The position numbers and the translations under genes were made by a program. 64,000 bases of DNA. Origin: Cymbidium sinense. Taxonomy: Eukaryota; Streptophyta; Magnoliopsida; Asparagales; Orchidaceae. The stretch is from positions 52,879,661 through 52,943,660 of the forward strand of contig CM038222.1 in the NCBI GenBank assembly GCA_021442155.1, read 5' to 3'. Shown here one piece after another: positions 1-12,670 of the stretch; within the stretch, counting starts at the first letter, position 1, and the number at the start of each line of letters is the position of its first letter. The notes below the pieces were generated by a model that saw nothing but the letters and a program-made list of their open reading frames with translations, did no database searches and was not told where the DNA came from.

Positions 1-3000
1 GGTCCTAGGCTCCAAGGACATTGTCCAAAGAGTGGTTGGGTTAGCCATGACTTATGGGGAGGTGAAATCTCCTCCCCATTAGAACACTTGGCATGAAGGA
101 CCTCCACTTCCCTTTCCTAGGATGCTTATCCTTCATAGCAACCACGTCCCATGCCTTGGGCAACCAAATTAACCCAAGGAGAATCCCAACCACCCCAAGC
201 AAGGACACCCAGAGCCAAAATCACCATGAATGAGGTGATTTTCGGCCATTACAAGAGACAAATAAAAAAAAAAACTCTTCCTCACACATTCATTTCACTC
301 TCCTAGAGCTCCCAAACCAACTAGTAATGATTCCCACTTAGTTTTTGAGCAAAAGGCATCAAAATCAAGTGGATTTCGGTGAGAAAGTGACGGCCATTGG
401 TGGATACATTTTTTTGAGGTGAGAGCCCGAACCCATTCCAAAGCTTCTTCTTGCACTCAAGAGCATGCTCGATCTTTGCCGGCATTGAAAATCATCCCCA
501 GTGAGATAATTTTTAGAAATCATAGCTGGGATTAGGTTATTTTATTTGTGACTATTTTTGGTCAATTTTAGGAATTTCCTTTAGATTACCCTTGCATTTT
601 TTTTATTTTACATCATCCCTAAGCATTTGAAGTGATATTCGACGAAGATTGCTAGAAAATTATGCTTAAATTGAAATTTTCCATTCAATGCTTTCACAAG
701 AATTGCAAAATCCCGAATATTTTTTGCTTCCACGATGCACATTAGGCGATTTTCTATTCAGAGGATGGCTCATCATGTGGATCACATGGCTTTGATCGAT
801 GAATTGTGTGGATCTGATCATGCAAATTGTGAGCATCAATTTGGACGGTTCGATTAGCAAACAAATGGTCAGATCTAATCCGCGCATCCTTATCCGCATT
901 CCCACTCTTCTATTGAGGCGACAGCAGCCCCATGGTGCCACACCACGTCCAAGTGTGTGCCTTGGGTTAAGTAAGAAATTATTTTCTTTTTAAAATTACT
1001 TAAAACACTTGAAACTTCAAAAATTCATACAAAATAAAATACTTAACTAAAATTTGCAAATAAGGGTTTGTTGGATTTATCTTTTCGAGAGGAATCCAAT
1101 GAAGCCAAAAGCCAAAAAATTTACTAAATATTTTGAGCTTAATTTAAGTTTTAGGGAAAATAAAATTTCATTAATTAAATCAAAAAGACACATCAGATTG
1201 ATTTGAAATTTTAGAGATTAAAATTGAGCTTAAATTCTACTTACCAAAAAATTTCAAGTTAAAAGGATTTCTCGATTGGGAGATATTGCATTCTAACTTC
1301 AAATAATTGAAATAAATTAATGGACTTTATAAAAATCATGGAAAATCATTTAAATTAACTAGAACTTTGGAAAATTATAAAAAATCATAGAAAAATCATA
1401 AAAATGCAAGTAAATATTTGTTTTGAAGTTATTTCAGAGGAGATTCAATTAAGATTTATCCCAATTAATTTTGAAAATACTTAAGGCTTAATTTGAGTTT
1501 AATTAAAAACTTAATTAGCTTAATTACTCTCTAATTACTTACGTCATTATTTTCAAACTTTTTGAGGTTGATTAATGGGATGACCTCTACCTCCCATAAT
1601 TTTCTTGGGATTTATTGCTTGGTTAATTAGGAAAATTGGTTATCTTAACCTTAATTACTTTCTAATTAATTAAGCAATTAATATACTAAATAGTAAGAAA
1701 ATCATTAATTAATCTTGCTAGTTATTGAAATAGTGAATGGGCAAGGGGAATGAGATTGGGACCTCTATCCTAATATTTTCCCTAAGTCCATTTCACTTGA
1801 ATGGAAATTAATTAATTTGGGATTAATTGATGGTTTAATTTATTAATTAAATTGCTTAATTAATAAATTTAAAACTATAATCACATGAAATCTTAATTAA
1901 TCAATTCATTGGTAGATCTTTAGGTGCTCAATATCTAAAGGCATTTAAGGAAATTATGGTTAACCCACATGTGTGGGAAAAACCAAGTACTTAATTAAGT
2001 TTCTTAACTTTTAATCATTAATTATGAGCCAATTGCATTGCTATTTCATTTCTTAGGTTCATTGCTTATTTAATTTCCAATGTATGTACATATCATGTTG
2101 GATCATAATTACTTGGTTAATTAACTTAAGGGAACATATGTAAGGCCAAATTAATGGATTTAATGCATAGTACAGCCTAATTAACCCATAAAATTAACTT
2201 AATTATTTTTCACTAAACCAAATTAAATCATAAATACAAGAATGGGTTAGTATCAGTAAACTTTCCCTCATTTCTTCAAACCAAATCAAATATGAAATTG
2301 AAAATGATAATTAAAATGCTCTAGTTTTCTTTAAAAGCTTTTATTTGATTTGATTGTCCTTAGAAATTAATTTAGTTGAATGAAATCACATGTTTATGCT
2401 TATTCATTTTTTTCCAATAATGTTAAATGTTGTATGCCATTTGAAATCATACATTATTCTTTTCAAAATTAATTAAATCAAATGGTTTTCCTTTATGTCA
2501 AGCTTGCATGTGTTGATTTAATTTATAATATGTGTGGCTATTATCACTATTAAATCCAAACATAATATCCAAATCTTATAAATGAATGGTTACATATGCT
2601 ATGAATTCTAGTTATAAATACATAGGAGATGCATGTGATTATAGCTTAATTGTATGAAGTGAAGCTCCATTCCTTTTATTCATGTATTGATTTATGTAAG
2701 TGAGAATGTTAATGGTTATATAGGTTGGACATCCCAATAATACAAGGCTTTAGTTAGCCCTAAGGAGGTCATTTGATTACCTCACTTCCTTAGTTTAACA
2801 AAGGAAGGTACTTGCTTATGTCTTATATACATGCATGCGTGTATTTAATTAGAGAATGGTAATCCTTCATTTTAATTAAAAAATACATGCATTTGCAATT
2901 GTTCAGGTGATTGAATTAATTAATCATGTGATTTGAGCACTTTTTCTTATGTTCATGCATGTAAATTTACATATGATTTGAATGTACTAGTATATAGTGT

Positions 3001-5595
3001 GGACATCCTAGGAATATGAAGCTTTAGCTAGCCCCATGGAGGTCATTTGATTACCTCGCTTCCTTGGTTAACAATTACACATACCTATTTAATTTCATCC
3101 CTATGTATTTTTGCATAAGAATTTAGATAGAGCCTTAAGTTAATATGATAAAATAATTCAATCAGAGGGGAAATATAAAGCTTCAAATGCACATACTCAC
3201 ATCTATCATTCAAGTGTGCTAAAATATATAATATGTGTAGTATACTTAGGACTTAATCATATACATGTTACATGTGATGGAAAGGAATGATGTAGAATGT
3301 ATCATGTGATAGTATTTCAATTAGATTAACTATAAGGACCCTTTCACTTTGAGTAAAATTATTTAAAGAAAAACTAAACTTAGGATTAATCTAAAATGCA
3401 TAATATGCCATTCACTAAAGAGAACTAAATCAAATTAACATGCTTTAGAAAGTGGTTTATGGTAGGAAAGAGGGCAACCTCTTTTCTTCTCTTTACAACA
3501 CTTAGTTGCTAAGTGTAGGTCATATGAAATAAAAAAATTAAATCTCAAATTAATTAAAGCACTTAAAGTTAAACCACCCTTTAAGTTGAATCTTTTTGCA
3601 CTTAGAAAATCTTAACTCTAAAGCCTAGTTAGGACATAACACAACAAGCCTTAATACACACACATTAGATTAAGTCACCACTTCTAGCCTTATGTTAGGA
3701 TGGTGCATGGTGTGATGTATTTTTTATTTTGTGATGTATTATTTTAGACTGGATGTTAGGGTGTATGTTTGAATAGATGGTTGTGATTAGCCTAATCATA
3801 TTTTTTACAGGGGATTATGTTTAAGGGGCCACTTAAAAAAATATAAATGCTCTCTTTATAGGTTGCTTAAGCCCCTAAGCATAATCCAAGTTAGGACAGG
3901 TGGGCTTGGTTGCCCATGTGCAGGCTGCCAAGTCTAAATTATAAATATAACTGCTTGAGTTGTATGTGTGTTTAGCTAATACTTGTCTTACATGCGTACT
4001 TTGATTTACTTTTCTATTTTTAATGTAATTTTGCATTAGGAATTAGGATTAGTGCTATGGGAGGATAAGGATGAGCATTGGCTTGAAGGCTTTATTCTAG
4101 GAGGTCATGTGATGTCTTTGAAGTGGAGCAAACCAAATCAAAGAAGGAGGAAGATACATGAAGACATAAAGATTTGATGACCCACCATAGCATTTATCAT
4201 TTGTAAATTGCAAATTATTCTTTTTTTTGTAGGTTGTATAAGGGTAGAGCTCTACCCATTTTTCTTTGATTGGCTGACACCTCTTATTCTTTTGAGTTAA
4301 ATATAAAAATTATTTGATGTTGTGTTTAAAGTGCACAATTAGGATGGCATGCTTTTCTTAATTTCTTTATATGTTTGATGTTTGAATGTGTGGCTTTGAA
4401 TGCAATTAGTCTCTTAGAAAATAAATTAACCTTTCTACCCAACTATAACTCATAACTAAAACTTTAAATAATTAATAACCTCACATAAAGCCTAAGACAT
4501 AAATCAAGATAATTAAAAGATTTAATTAAATGTTGAATGGCAAACAACATATCATATTATTTTGCTCTTGAAAATAATGGATTTCCATCCTTACGATAGA
4601 GGAATGCTTGACCTGGGCATCCATATTGGAAACACCCCTTCTTTCTGATTTAACACAACTTATTTCATCATGCATGTAGGCATCAAAAGCATTTGTCTGT
4701 CAAAATAAATAAAATTTGAAAATTTTGCAGTAGACTAAGTCATATGCTCATATCACTCATGCTCTAGTCTCTTAGTGGGTTTAAGGACTTTAGTTTCTCT
4801 AATTTAACTATTAGCCTAACTAATCTTGCAAATCATCTGACTTCTTTGATTTAAAGTGTAGGAGTGTTAGTTGATTCAGTGATTGTAAGTCCGAATCGCA
4901 TTTATCCTCTTATAGAGTTAAACCATATGGCCATTTTCTTAGATTTAGGTTGCACTTTCTTATACTAAAGCTCCCTATATTTAAGATCGAGTGGCTATTT
5001 CTTTCGGTTATAAGCATAAATTCACCTCTTAGGCATCTCCATAATCTTTTGTTGTGAATTACAAGTCTAGCTTTCTAATCAAATGCCAACTTTAACAAAA
5101 TTGATCTTATCTTCAATTTGAAAATTACAAAGCCCAATTATAGATAGGTTGAAATTCTCACTAGGTTTCATAGTATCAAGAGCATTTCCTTTGGGTTTGA
5201 TAATAGGTCTTCTCCTTGAGTTTTCCACTTGATTTTCCAATACAACTAATCTTTTGATAGTCTAGCCTTAAAATATTTGGAGACTTTAATTGCTACTTTA
5301 ATTGAGTATTCTTAAGGGATTCACATCTCTAAGAAGTAATTATCTATGGAGGCTTGCCTAGAACTTAATGAACTTCATATAAACCCTACTTTTCCATGCA
5401 TAGTTGGGGAAAGATCTCTGGTACATTCGAAGACCCATCATGCCTTAGGAATCCTTATTAGGTGATTAGGTCCATCATAGGGTGATGATTTCTATCTTTT
5501 GAGATAGTGCTTCTTTTCTTAATATTGTACCTAATCATTTTAATAAGTACCCTTAAGATCTGAGTGGTGTCCCACATTCAAAAATAAACACCACA
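1..5595 (+). repeat. Long LTR copy A of a Tat/Ogre-like retrotransposon, 5' part outside the window
   Basis: The sequence aligns by eye with LTR copy D from about 47990 to 53774. Shared landmarks in order are a GGGGAGGTGAAAT palindromic block near 55-80, the block near 780-960 with several CpGs, long TTAATTAA-rich stretches, the GTGGACATCC repeats (2722-3112), the pair 'aggttgtataagggtagagctc' region near 4230, and the terminal GTGGTGTCCCA...AACACCACA at 5562-5595. The end CA at 5595 agrees with copies C and D. No coding capacity is seen; short ORFs here are not conserved between copies. The first 1.5 to 2 kb, including the TGTTG start, lie before the window. It may be a solo LTR, because GRP-derived DNA and not an element interior follows it. 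Confidence 0.75.
2722..3112 (+). repeat. Tandem repeat inside LTR copy A, two units about 272 bp apart
   Basis: Two units begin with a variant of GTGGACATCC (near 2725 and 2999), followed by 'aggctttagctagccc', then GGAGGTCATTTGATTACCTC, then 'acttccttggtt' and a string of ATG/CAT-rich DNA. The core is an inverted repeat (GAGGT, spacer, ACCTC; with CCAAGG and CCTTGG outside it). The same unit occurs once in LTR copy B and three times in copies C and D. Confidence 0.75.
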
Positions 5596-5984
5596 CACAC
5601 CAAGTTTTCTAAGACAAGCGATGACATAGATAAAAAATGAGCATGCATAATGCAAATCAAAAATCTTTGATAATAATAATCATCTCTGCTATAAAGATAT
5701 AATTCCATAAGTAGTAGATCAAATGGTACTTCAATTTCTCCGTTCTGATCACCCAGCCTCTCTAGATCCACCATCATATCCATCTCTCCCTCCACCACCT
5801 GGGGCTTGTCACTCCTCCCACTTCCATAACCACCACTACTCTGACCACCACCTCCATATCCACCAACACCTCTGAATCCCCCACCACCACTATGATAATT
5901 ATCACCTCTACCTTTGCCTCCATCGTCAGATATAGACTGAGCCAGGTTGAAGGTGATGTTCCTATCATCAAGGTTCTGCCCATT
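5596..5984 (-). pseudogene. GRP7-type glycine-rich RNA-binding protein, last exon, copy 1
   Basis: Read on the minus strand from 5984, the DNA encodes NGQNLDDRNITFNLAQS, which matches the end of the RRM domain in plant GRP7-type proteins (family pattern NG-x-L-DGRNITVN-x-AQSR). A glycine-rich stretch with GGGGFRG, GGYGGGGQSS and GGYGSGRSD follows, and then AACGGAGAAATTGA, a one-base-deleted form of the NWRN-stop ending. The reading frame is broken by indels. An acceptor-like CCTAAG lies directly before the first codon, so this is an exon following an intron, not a retrocopy. The 3' UTR reaches about 5596, where it abuts the end of LTR copy A. Exon 1 with the RNP motifs is absent. In plants such proteins bind RNA in cold and clock responses; this copy cannot make one. 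Confidence 0.7.
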
Positions 5985-6293
5985 CTTAGGGTTTAGGTTT
6001 AGGTATAAGCTTATTAGGTTTTAGATTTTTGGTTAATTTTTTAATTTATTTAGTTAGTTTAAGTTTAGGTTTGGGGTTTGTGGTTTAGGTTTTAGGGTTT
6101 AGGGTCAGGGTTTTGGGTTTATGGTTTAGGGTTTTTGATTTTATACTTTTAAGGTTTAGGGTTTAGGGTTTAGGGTTTAGGGTTTAGGGCTTAGGGCTTA
6201 GTGTTTAGGCTTTAAGGTTTAGGTTTAGTTTAGGGTTTAGGGTTTAGGGTTTTAGGGTTTTAGGATTTAGGGTTTTGAGTTTAGGGTTTAGTG
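5985..6293 (+). repeat. Telomere-like TTTAGGG array, unit 1, first part
   Basis: Runs of GTTTAGGG and variants fill the stretch, best preserved near 6160-6250. On the minus strand they lie immediately upstream of GRP exon copy 1, in the intron position. Many units are TTTAGG, TTTTAGGG or GGTTTAGTG, so it is an old interstitial array and not a live chromosome end. Confidence 0.85.
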
Positions 6294-8075
6294 TTTTTTT
6301 AGAGAAACTTAGAATTCTATTACCATAAAAGGAAAAGATACAATGTCCTTAAAAAGGGAAAAGCTCTAAAATTCTATTGCTGTCAGAGCTTTAAGAAACC
6401 TAAAGAGCTAAACCCCATCTAAGTACATTATAAAAATAAAATAAAGAGAAAATATAATAGTTAAAAAAAAGCATAAAGAAAAGACAAAGTAAGAATAAAA
6501 CAAATCTTGAAAATAGTAAAGTTCAGTTCATGATTCCTTTGAGAAAGTAAGATAAGAAATATCCACAATAATAACACTTGGTTGAGTAATGACTCCCTCT
6601 AAAGTTCCAACTGTAAGAAATTTGCAAAACACTACAAAGGCAAAAGTCATAGCTAAAAAGGTTAAGGACAAAGAGTGGAAATGGAGAGAGTTGAGAAAGA
6701 GAAGGCTCTCACTCAATTAGGATCATCTCAAAGGGAAAAAATACATATGAGCATCCAAACTTCATAAAGAACGGTAATAATCATATGTAATGATACCAAC
6801 TAGAGAGAAGAGGTGAGTAACATTAAAGCCATCATAGCCAGCATACCTGATACAAGCAAACATCCAAGCCCAACAGTCCATAGAGTTCTAGATCTTGCAC
6901 CATTAAACAAAGAGCAACTGACCAACAACTAGCTAGCAACCAAACCACAGAAAAAACCATAATAGATTAATCATAATAACCTAGAGAGAGGCTAGAACAA
7001 AGTCAGAACACAAACAACAACCATTATCCAAATACCCATCCAAGCTCCAAACCATGGAAACTAGAACCAGAACTAACAAGCAAGCACAAACTCATGCCAA
7101 TTAAAAAAGAAACAACTAACAAAACCAAGATAGGAGCCCTCAAGCAAAAGTCCCAACAAGTAGTAGTCACCAAGACAAACCAAGGTGAGCAACCATAAAT
7201 GACTAAACAGATCAGAAATGAAACCATTAAAGTTAATGAAGCATAAGCTGCAGCCAATGCAAATCACCAAAAGATAAAATAACCACACAAAATGGGACCA
7301 AAGGCAGCCACCAACCACTTGAAACAAAAAATTCCAATCCAAAAGGATCAACAAAGGTTCGGCCAGCATAATAAAAGGCTCTAATAAATTATCCAAGAAG
7401 AAGTAAAAGACCAACAAGAAAAAAATCAACCAACCAAGATTCCAAGGATAACTAAAATTCCTCCAACCAAACCACATGTAATATAGCCATAAGGTAACCA
7501 GAGAACATACATCATAAGTAACCAACAAAGGAAGCATCTAGTAGCTAAGGAAAAGTATAAAAAAGTACCACACAATAGTGGTCCAAAATGAAACCACCAT
7601 AGAAATGCAATAGTAGCATAGCCAGGTCAAAACCAAACTTCCCAGAACAAATACTAATCTGCATAGTAACAAACAAACCTACTATAAATAATGTACCCAG
7701 TAGATGCTAATCCTAGGATAATAACCACAAAACTAAAGCAAAGAAGGATCCGAATAAACAATAAAAAACTAAGAGGCAACCCCAAAAAAGTAGCTAGAAA
7801 CTCTCCAAGAAGGCCCAGAAGGCAACAACCAATAGGTGGTTCCCACTAGGAAGGCCACCATTCAACCATGAAAACCAACAAAAAGTAATTTGAGTTCAAG
7901 AGGAGAGCCAACAAACCAACCAAGTAAAAAAAGAATAAATCTGTAGAAACCATCTCATCCACAAGTAATAAGGCAAAGAAGATAGCACTCGAAAACTCAA
8001 CCTAGGTTGGAAAGATAGGAACCACCAGCAACCCAGCAAGAGGCCAAAATAACAACCAAAAAAAGGAAAATAAGT
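6294..8075 (-). mobile_element. LINE 3' fragment a, inserted in telomere-like DNA
   Basis: On the minus strand the fragment ends in a short poly(A) (T7 at 6294-6300 on plus). Directly before the tail it has CCCTTTTTAAGGACATTGTA and TTTTATGGTAATAGAATTCT, which match the 3' end of LINE fragment b. The rest is a TTGG-rich 3' UTR like that of the long LINE at 16690-17172. It is 5' truncated, as is usual for target-primed insertion, and TTTAGGG-like repeats flank it on both sides. The minus-strand open frames inside it (about 7073-7537) are rich in L, F and W because of the T/G composition and resemble no protein I know. Confidence 0.65.
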
Positions 8076-9345
8076 TTAATATTTTGGTTTAGGAGTTTAG
8101 GGTTTAGGGTTTAAGTTTTTGTGTTCTTTAGGTTTGTTTAACTTTAGTGTTTAGGCTTTAGGGTTTAGGGTTTAGCTTTTGGTTTAGGTTGTAGGGTTTG
8201 GGAGAGTTTAGGTTTAGGGTTTATGGTTTTAAGGTTTAGGAGTTTGGGGTTTAGGTTTAAGATTTTTAGGTTTGGGTTTAGGGTTTAGGTTTAGTTGTAG
8301 GTTTAGGGGTTTAGTGTTTAGGGTTTAGGGTTTAGGATTTAGTGTTAGTTTTAGTGTTTAGGGTTTAGGGTTAGGGTTTTTTATTAAATTAAGTAAACTC
8401 ATACATTTAGGTTTGTTCAATTTATTTTATTTATTTATTTTAGTTTATTTTATTTTTTATCTTTTTTTAATTTAGATTATTTATTTTAGGTTTATTTATT
8501 TTAGTTTTGGTTTTTATTTTTGTTTATTTTTTAGGTTTAGGTTTAGGTTTAGGTTTATTTTTTAGTTTAGTTTTATTTTTATTTAATTTTTTTGGTTTAG
8601 GTTTTATATTTAATTAATAACTCTAAGTTTAGGTTTTTATTTTATTTTTTTAGGTTTAAGTTTTAGGTTTTTATTTTAGGTTTATTTTTTTATTTTATTT
8701 TTTATTTTAGGTTTAGGTTTATTTTTAGTTTATTTTATTTTATTTAGTTTAGGTTTAGGTTTAGGTTTTATTTATTTTAGTTTTATTTATTTTAGTTTAG
8801 TTTATTTTAGTTTAGGTTTAGGTTTATTTTACTTTTATTTTAGGTTTAGATTTTTTTTTAGTTTAGGGTTTAGGGTTTTTTTTAGATTTTATTTTTAGGT
8901 TTATTTTTTAGGTTTAGGTTTTTATTTAGTTTTTATTTTATTTTTTATTTTAGGTTTAGTTTTAATTTTATTTTGGTTATTTATTATTTAATTTAGTTTA
9001 GGTTTTATTTATTTTATTTTATTTTAGTTTTTATTAGGTTTAGGTTTTAGTTTTAATTTAATTTATTTTTTATTTTTTTTAGGTTTAGGTTTTTTATTTA
9101 TTTTATTTTTGGTTTTATTTAGTTTAAATTTAGGTTTTTAGCTTTTTTTAGTTAGTTTAGGGTTTAGGGTTTTTAGGTTGTTTGGGTTTAGGGTTTAGGG
9201 TTTAGGGTTTAGTTTTAGGGTTTAAGTTTAGGGTTTAGGTTTTATGGTTTAGATTTTAGGTTTAGGGTTTAGGGTTTTTTTTTTTTATTTGGGGTTTTAA
9301 GTTTAGGGTTTTAGTTTAGTTTAGGGTTTTGTTTTTTAATAGAGA
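8076..9345 (+). repeat. Telomere-like array, unit 1, continued, with a degenerate TTTATTTTAGGTTTAGG core
   Basis: Three zones can be seen. TTTAGGG-rich DNA lies at 8085-8380. A zone of TTTATTTTAG and AGGTTTAGGTTTA variants with almost no GGG lies at 8385-9130. TTTAGGG-rich DNA returns at 9150-9345. The degenerate zone starts with 'aattaagtaaac', a marker that recurs near 10095 and 17310, so the arrays are copies of one larger unit and not independent telomere-repeat insertions. No gene is visible. Confidence 0.8.
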
Positions 9346-9392
9346 ACAAATTCAAATTCAACATTTTTTCTTTTGATTTCATCAACAAGTAA

Positions 9393-9790
9393 CACCAAGT
9401 TTTCTAAGACAAGCGATGACATAGATAAAAATGAGCACACATGAGTAAATCAAAACCTTAGATAACTAGAATTGTCTCTCTTGTAAAGACATAGTTCCAA
9501 GCGTGATTGATCTCATTCTTCAATTTCTCCAGTTCCCATTAGAACCACCTCGGCCTCTCAGTAGCGGATCCACCATCATATTCCATCTCTCTCTCTCCAC
9601 AGACACAACCTTGGTCGCTCCTTCCACTTCCATAACCAATACTGCTCTGACCACCACCTCCATATCTACGAGCACCTCTAGATCCTCCACCACCACTGCG
9701 ATAATCGTTGCCTCTAGCTTTTCCTTCACTATCAGATCTAGACTGAGCTTGATTGATGGTGATGTTCCTCTTGTCAAGGTTCTACCCATT
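9393..9790 (-). pseudogene. GRP7-type glycine-rich RNA-binding protein, last exon, copy 2
   Basis: The minus strand from 9790 reads NG-stop-NLDKRNITINQAQSRS, then RSGGGGSRG, RRYGGGGQSS and IGYGSGRSDQ. The Q codon of NGQ has become TAG. After a frameshift the C-terminal part reads RGRGGSNGNWRN-stop, which matches the family's usual tryptophan-containing end. The 3' UTR, with CTTAGAAAACTTGGTG at its far end near 9393-9408, is shared with copy 1. The intron-side junction is again CCCTAAG before AAT GGG, followed upstream by TTTAGGG-like DNA. The sequence shows a duplicated exon-intron unit, not a processed pseudogene. Confidence 0.75.
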
Positions 9791-10865
9791 CTTAGGGTTT
9801 AGGTTTATTAGGTTTTAGGGCTTAGGTTTATTTTTTAATTTAGTTAATTTAGTTTTTAGGTTTAGTTTTTGGGTTTAGGGTTTAGGGTTTAGGATAAGGT
9901 TTAGAGTTTAGGGTTTAGGGTTTGTTTAGGCGTTTGGTTTTAGTTTATCTTTTGGTTTAAGGTTTAGGTTAGGGTTTAGGTTTAGTTTAGGGTTTTTTTA
10001 GGGTTTATATGGTTTAGGGTTTAGGATTTAGGTTGTAGGTTTAGATTTGGGTTTAGGGTTTAGGATTTCGGGTTTTTGGTTATTTTTTAAAAAAAAATTA
10101 AGTAAGCCAGTAGGTTTAGATTTATTTAGTTTATTTTATTTATTTATTTATTTATTTTAATTTATTTATTTTAGGTTTATTTATTTTAGTTTAGGTATTT
10201 TATTTAGTTTATTTTTTAGGTTTAGGTTTATTCTTTTGGTTTAGTTTATTTTTTATTTTTTATTTTTTTTAGGTTTAGGTTTTACTTTTTTATTTTTAAG
10301 TGTAGGTTTAGGTTTTTATATTTTCTTTTAGGTTTAGGTTTTAGGTTTATTTTTAGGTTTTATTTTTTAGTTTAAGTTTAGGTTTATTTTAGTTTATTTT
10401 ATTTTATTTAGTTTGGTTTAGGTTTAGGTTTAGTTTATTTTAGGTTTAAGTTTAGGTTTTATTTATTTTAGCTTAGTTTGTAGTTTAGGCTTAGGTTGAT
10501 TTTATTTTGTTTATTTTATTTTTATTTTAGGTTTAAGTCTTCTTTTATTATAGTTTAGGGTTTAGGTTTTATTTTTTATTCATTTTTAGGTTTAGGTTTT
10601 TATTAATTTTTATTTTATTTCATTTTAGGTTTATTTTATTTTTATTTTACATTTAGGTTTTTTTTATTTAGGTTTTTTATTTTTAGGTTTATTTTATTTT
10701 TTTATTTTAATTTACGTTTTTATTTATTTTATTTTAGTTTAGTTTTTATTTTTTATTTTATTTTATTATTAGGTTTAGGTTTAGGATTTTAATTTAATTT
10801 ATTTGTTTAATGTTATTTATGTTTAGGTTTTCACATTTTTAGGGTTTAGGGTTTAGGGTTTATGG
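9791..10865 (+). repeat. Telomere-like array, unit 2, first part
   Basis: TTTAGGG-rich DNA (9791-10080) leads into the degenerate TTTATTTTAGGTTTAGG zone (10085-10830) through the marker 'aattaagtaag' near 10095. A short TTTAGGG run resumes at 10840-10865 and is cut by the tail of LINE fragment b. The order of zones equals that of unit 1. Confidence 0.8.
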
Positions 10866-11385
10866 TTTTTTTTCAAAAATGGGAAAATTTTATTGCCACA
10901 AGAAAAGGATTACAAAGTCCTTAAAAGGGGATAAATCTCCAAAACTAATGCTCAAAGTGCTACAATAAAGCCTAAAGAGATAAATCCCCTAATTCAAGTG
11001 AAAAAGAAAAGCAAAAAAGAAAAGAAAGAAAACTTAGCTACAGCACCGAAACCCTCTGAGCAGATCACAAACCACCTATAAGACCCCAAGATCTAAAAAA
11101 AAGAACTTGCATGAAACTTAAGCGGAGATAAGCTAAGAGAAAAGATGAAAAGAAATGTAAGATCAGAGAAAAAATAAAGCCACAGGCTCGGCTCATAGTC
11201 AACTAAAGGAGCAACAAAATTTGTGAGTATCAAACTCAAAAGAAGGGTTCTGATCACAAATAATTCTACCACCAAAATAAAATGAAGAAAACATCCAGAA
11301 TCACACCAAACTTACTTCCTATGGAGCTAACCCATAACCAATAACCAACAAGTTCTAATACACATCAATCTACCAAATTTTGTTG
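10866..11385 (-). mobile_element. LINE 3' fragment b, inserted in telomere-like DNA
   Basis: On the minus strand it ends with CCCCTTTTAAGGACTTTGTA, then GGCAATAAAATTTTCCC and a poly(A) of eight (T8 at 10866-10873 on plus) that touches the TTTAGGG-like repeat. The last 60 bases match fragment a. It holds only 3' untranslated DNA. At its 5' side (11386 on) the flanking telomere-like repeat is in the opposite orientation. Confidence 0.65.
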
Positions 11386-11432
11386 CTCCTAAACCTAAAA
11401 CCTACAACTTACAACCCTAAACCCTAATCTTG
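11386..11432 (-). repeat. Short inverted telomere-like stretch
   Basis: CCTAAACCTAAAACC and CCCTAAACCCTAA are read on plus, the reverse of every other array in the window. It lies between LINE fragment b and the 5' end of the long LINE, so an inversion or a flanking rearrangement took place here. An A-rich run follows from 11440. Confidence 0.75.
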
Positions 11433-11650
11433 AAACCCCAAAAAAAAAAACAAAAAAATAATAATAAAAAGAACCAAAAAATAAAAAAAAATAAACCCTC
11501 TCCCTGTCCTGAGCTCTAAAGATTCTTGAATCCTTTTCATCCTCTTTATTGTCATTTATGAGCTAGTTTTCCAAAACATTCTTCTAGTTTGTCTTCGAAT
11601 CTTTGGCCTTCGGATGATCCATGTTTGGTTCTTAAGTGGTACCATTTGCC

Positions 11651-12193
11651 ATGGCGTCGGTTTCTATGAATACTTGGGGAAAACCAAATGCTCCAGCTCG
11701 GGCTTCCAATTCTTTGGATATAACTAAACCTTTTTCCTATAAATCCTTCAAAGATGCTTTATCTGGTAAGGATTCTTCAACTTCTTCTGATATTTCTTTA
11801 AACCTAGTTCATACGACCTTCAAAAGTGTTATGTGTATGTTGATTTGGATATTGAATAACTATAGTTTCTACAATCATTGCAAAACTCATGGACATGATT
11901 TCTCAGAATGTTTTGTTACTCATCGACATCTTCGAAAGAAAGTGGTTAAAGATCCTAAGGTTGCTGGCAAAATTGGAGATTTAAAAAGTGATAAAAGAAA
12001 AACTACTTTAAATAAAAAGGATAATGCTACTATGAACGATATTGTTGATGTTTCTATTGTTGTTCCTAATGTTTCTAATGTTGTTCCCAATGTAAGTAGT
12101 AGTGATAAGATTGTTAAAAAGGCTTATGAAACTATTTTGGAGAGTAATCAAGTTTCAGTTGCTATAATTTTTGTTATTCCTGAAAATTTGTAA
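11651..12193 (+). pseudogene. LINE ORF1 (RNA-binding gag-like protein), decayed
   Basis: The open frame extends back to a GTG at 11636, but the first ATG (11651, MASVSMNTWGKP) is the more likely start. The segment FSYKSFKDALSG resembles the N-terminal motif of plant LINE ORF1 proteins. Near the middle, YNHCKTHGHDFSECF corresponds to a CCHC zinc knuckle of ORF1 in which the first cysteine is replaced by tyrosine. Lysine-rich and valine/asparagine repeats follow. The frame ends early; similar sequence runs on to about 12660 with stops (an ORF at 12337-12579 is part of this decay). The protein family binds the element RNA in the ribonucleoprotein. Confidence 0.65.
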
Positions 12194-12670
12194 ATAGATG
12201 ATTTTTGTGTTTTAGTTTCAGATTCTAAAGAGATTCATATTGCTAAAAAATCTTATAGAAAATGGATATGTTATTTTGCCTCAAAAAATTTTAAAAGAAA
12301 ATATTATTTTATCTTCTTTGAATTTGGGCAAGAGGTATGGTGCTTGTTGATAAAGTGCAGCCAAGTGTTTGTTTGCTTAATAAATCTATTTTTTTCCATT
12401 CTTTAATTATTATTCTAGATGGTACTTTGCATAGTTTTAATTCTCATTTAATGGATAAAGAGGATTTGTCTTCTTATCAAATGGGATTTTCTCCTAAATC
12501 TATTTTAATAATCATGATAAATATTTTTCTGATGATGAATCAATGGAGAATGAGATCAGTTTTCAAACTATTTTTGTGAAAAGGAAAAAATAGTTTAAAA
12601 ATTATCCTCCTAAAGTTTCTAGATCTACTCGATCTTCTTCATCTTTTTTGCCTAATAAAAAATAATATTT

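Noticed and set aside
5985..6293. A true chromosome end
   Set aside because: The repeats are degenerate, interrupted by LINEs, linked to GRP exons and flanked by kilobases of unrelated DNA on both sides.
7073..7537. A 154-codon minus-strand ORF, rich in L, F and W, with apparent membrane segments
   Set aside because: It lies in the T/G-rich LINE 3' UTR. Composition alone explains the hydrophobic residues, and the long LINE shows no matching protein at 16690-17172.
9503..9802. A serine/threonine-rich plus-strand protein
   Set aside because: It is the antisense of the glycine-rich GRP exon copy 2.
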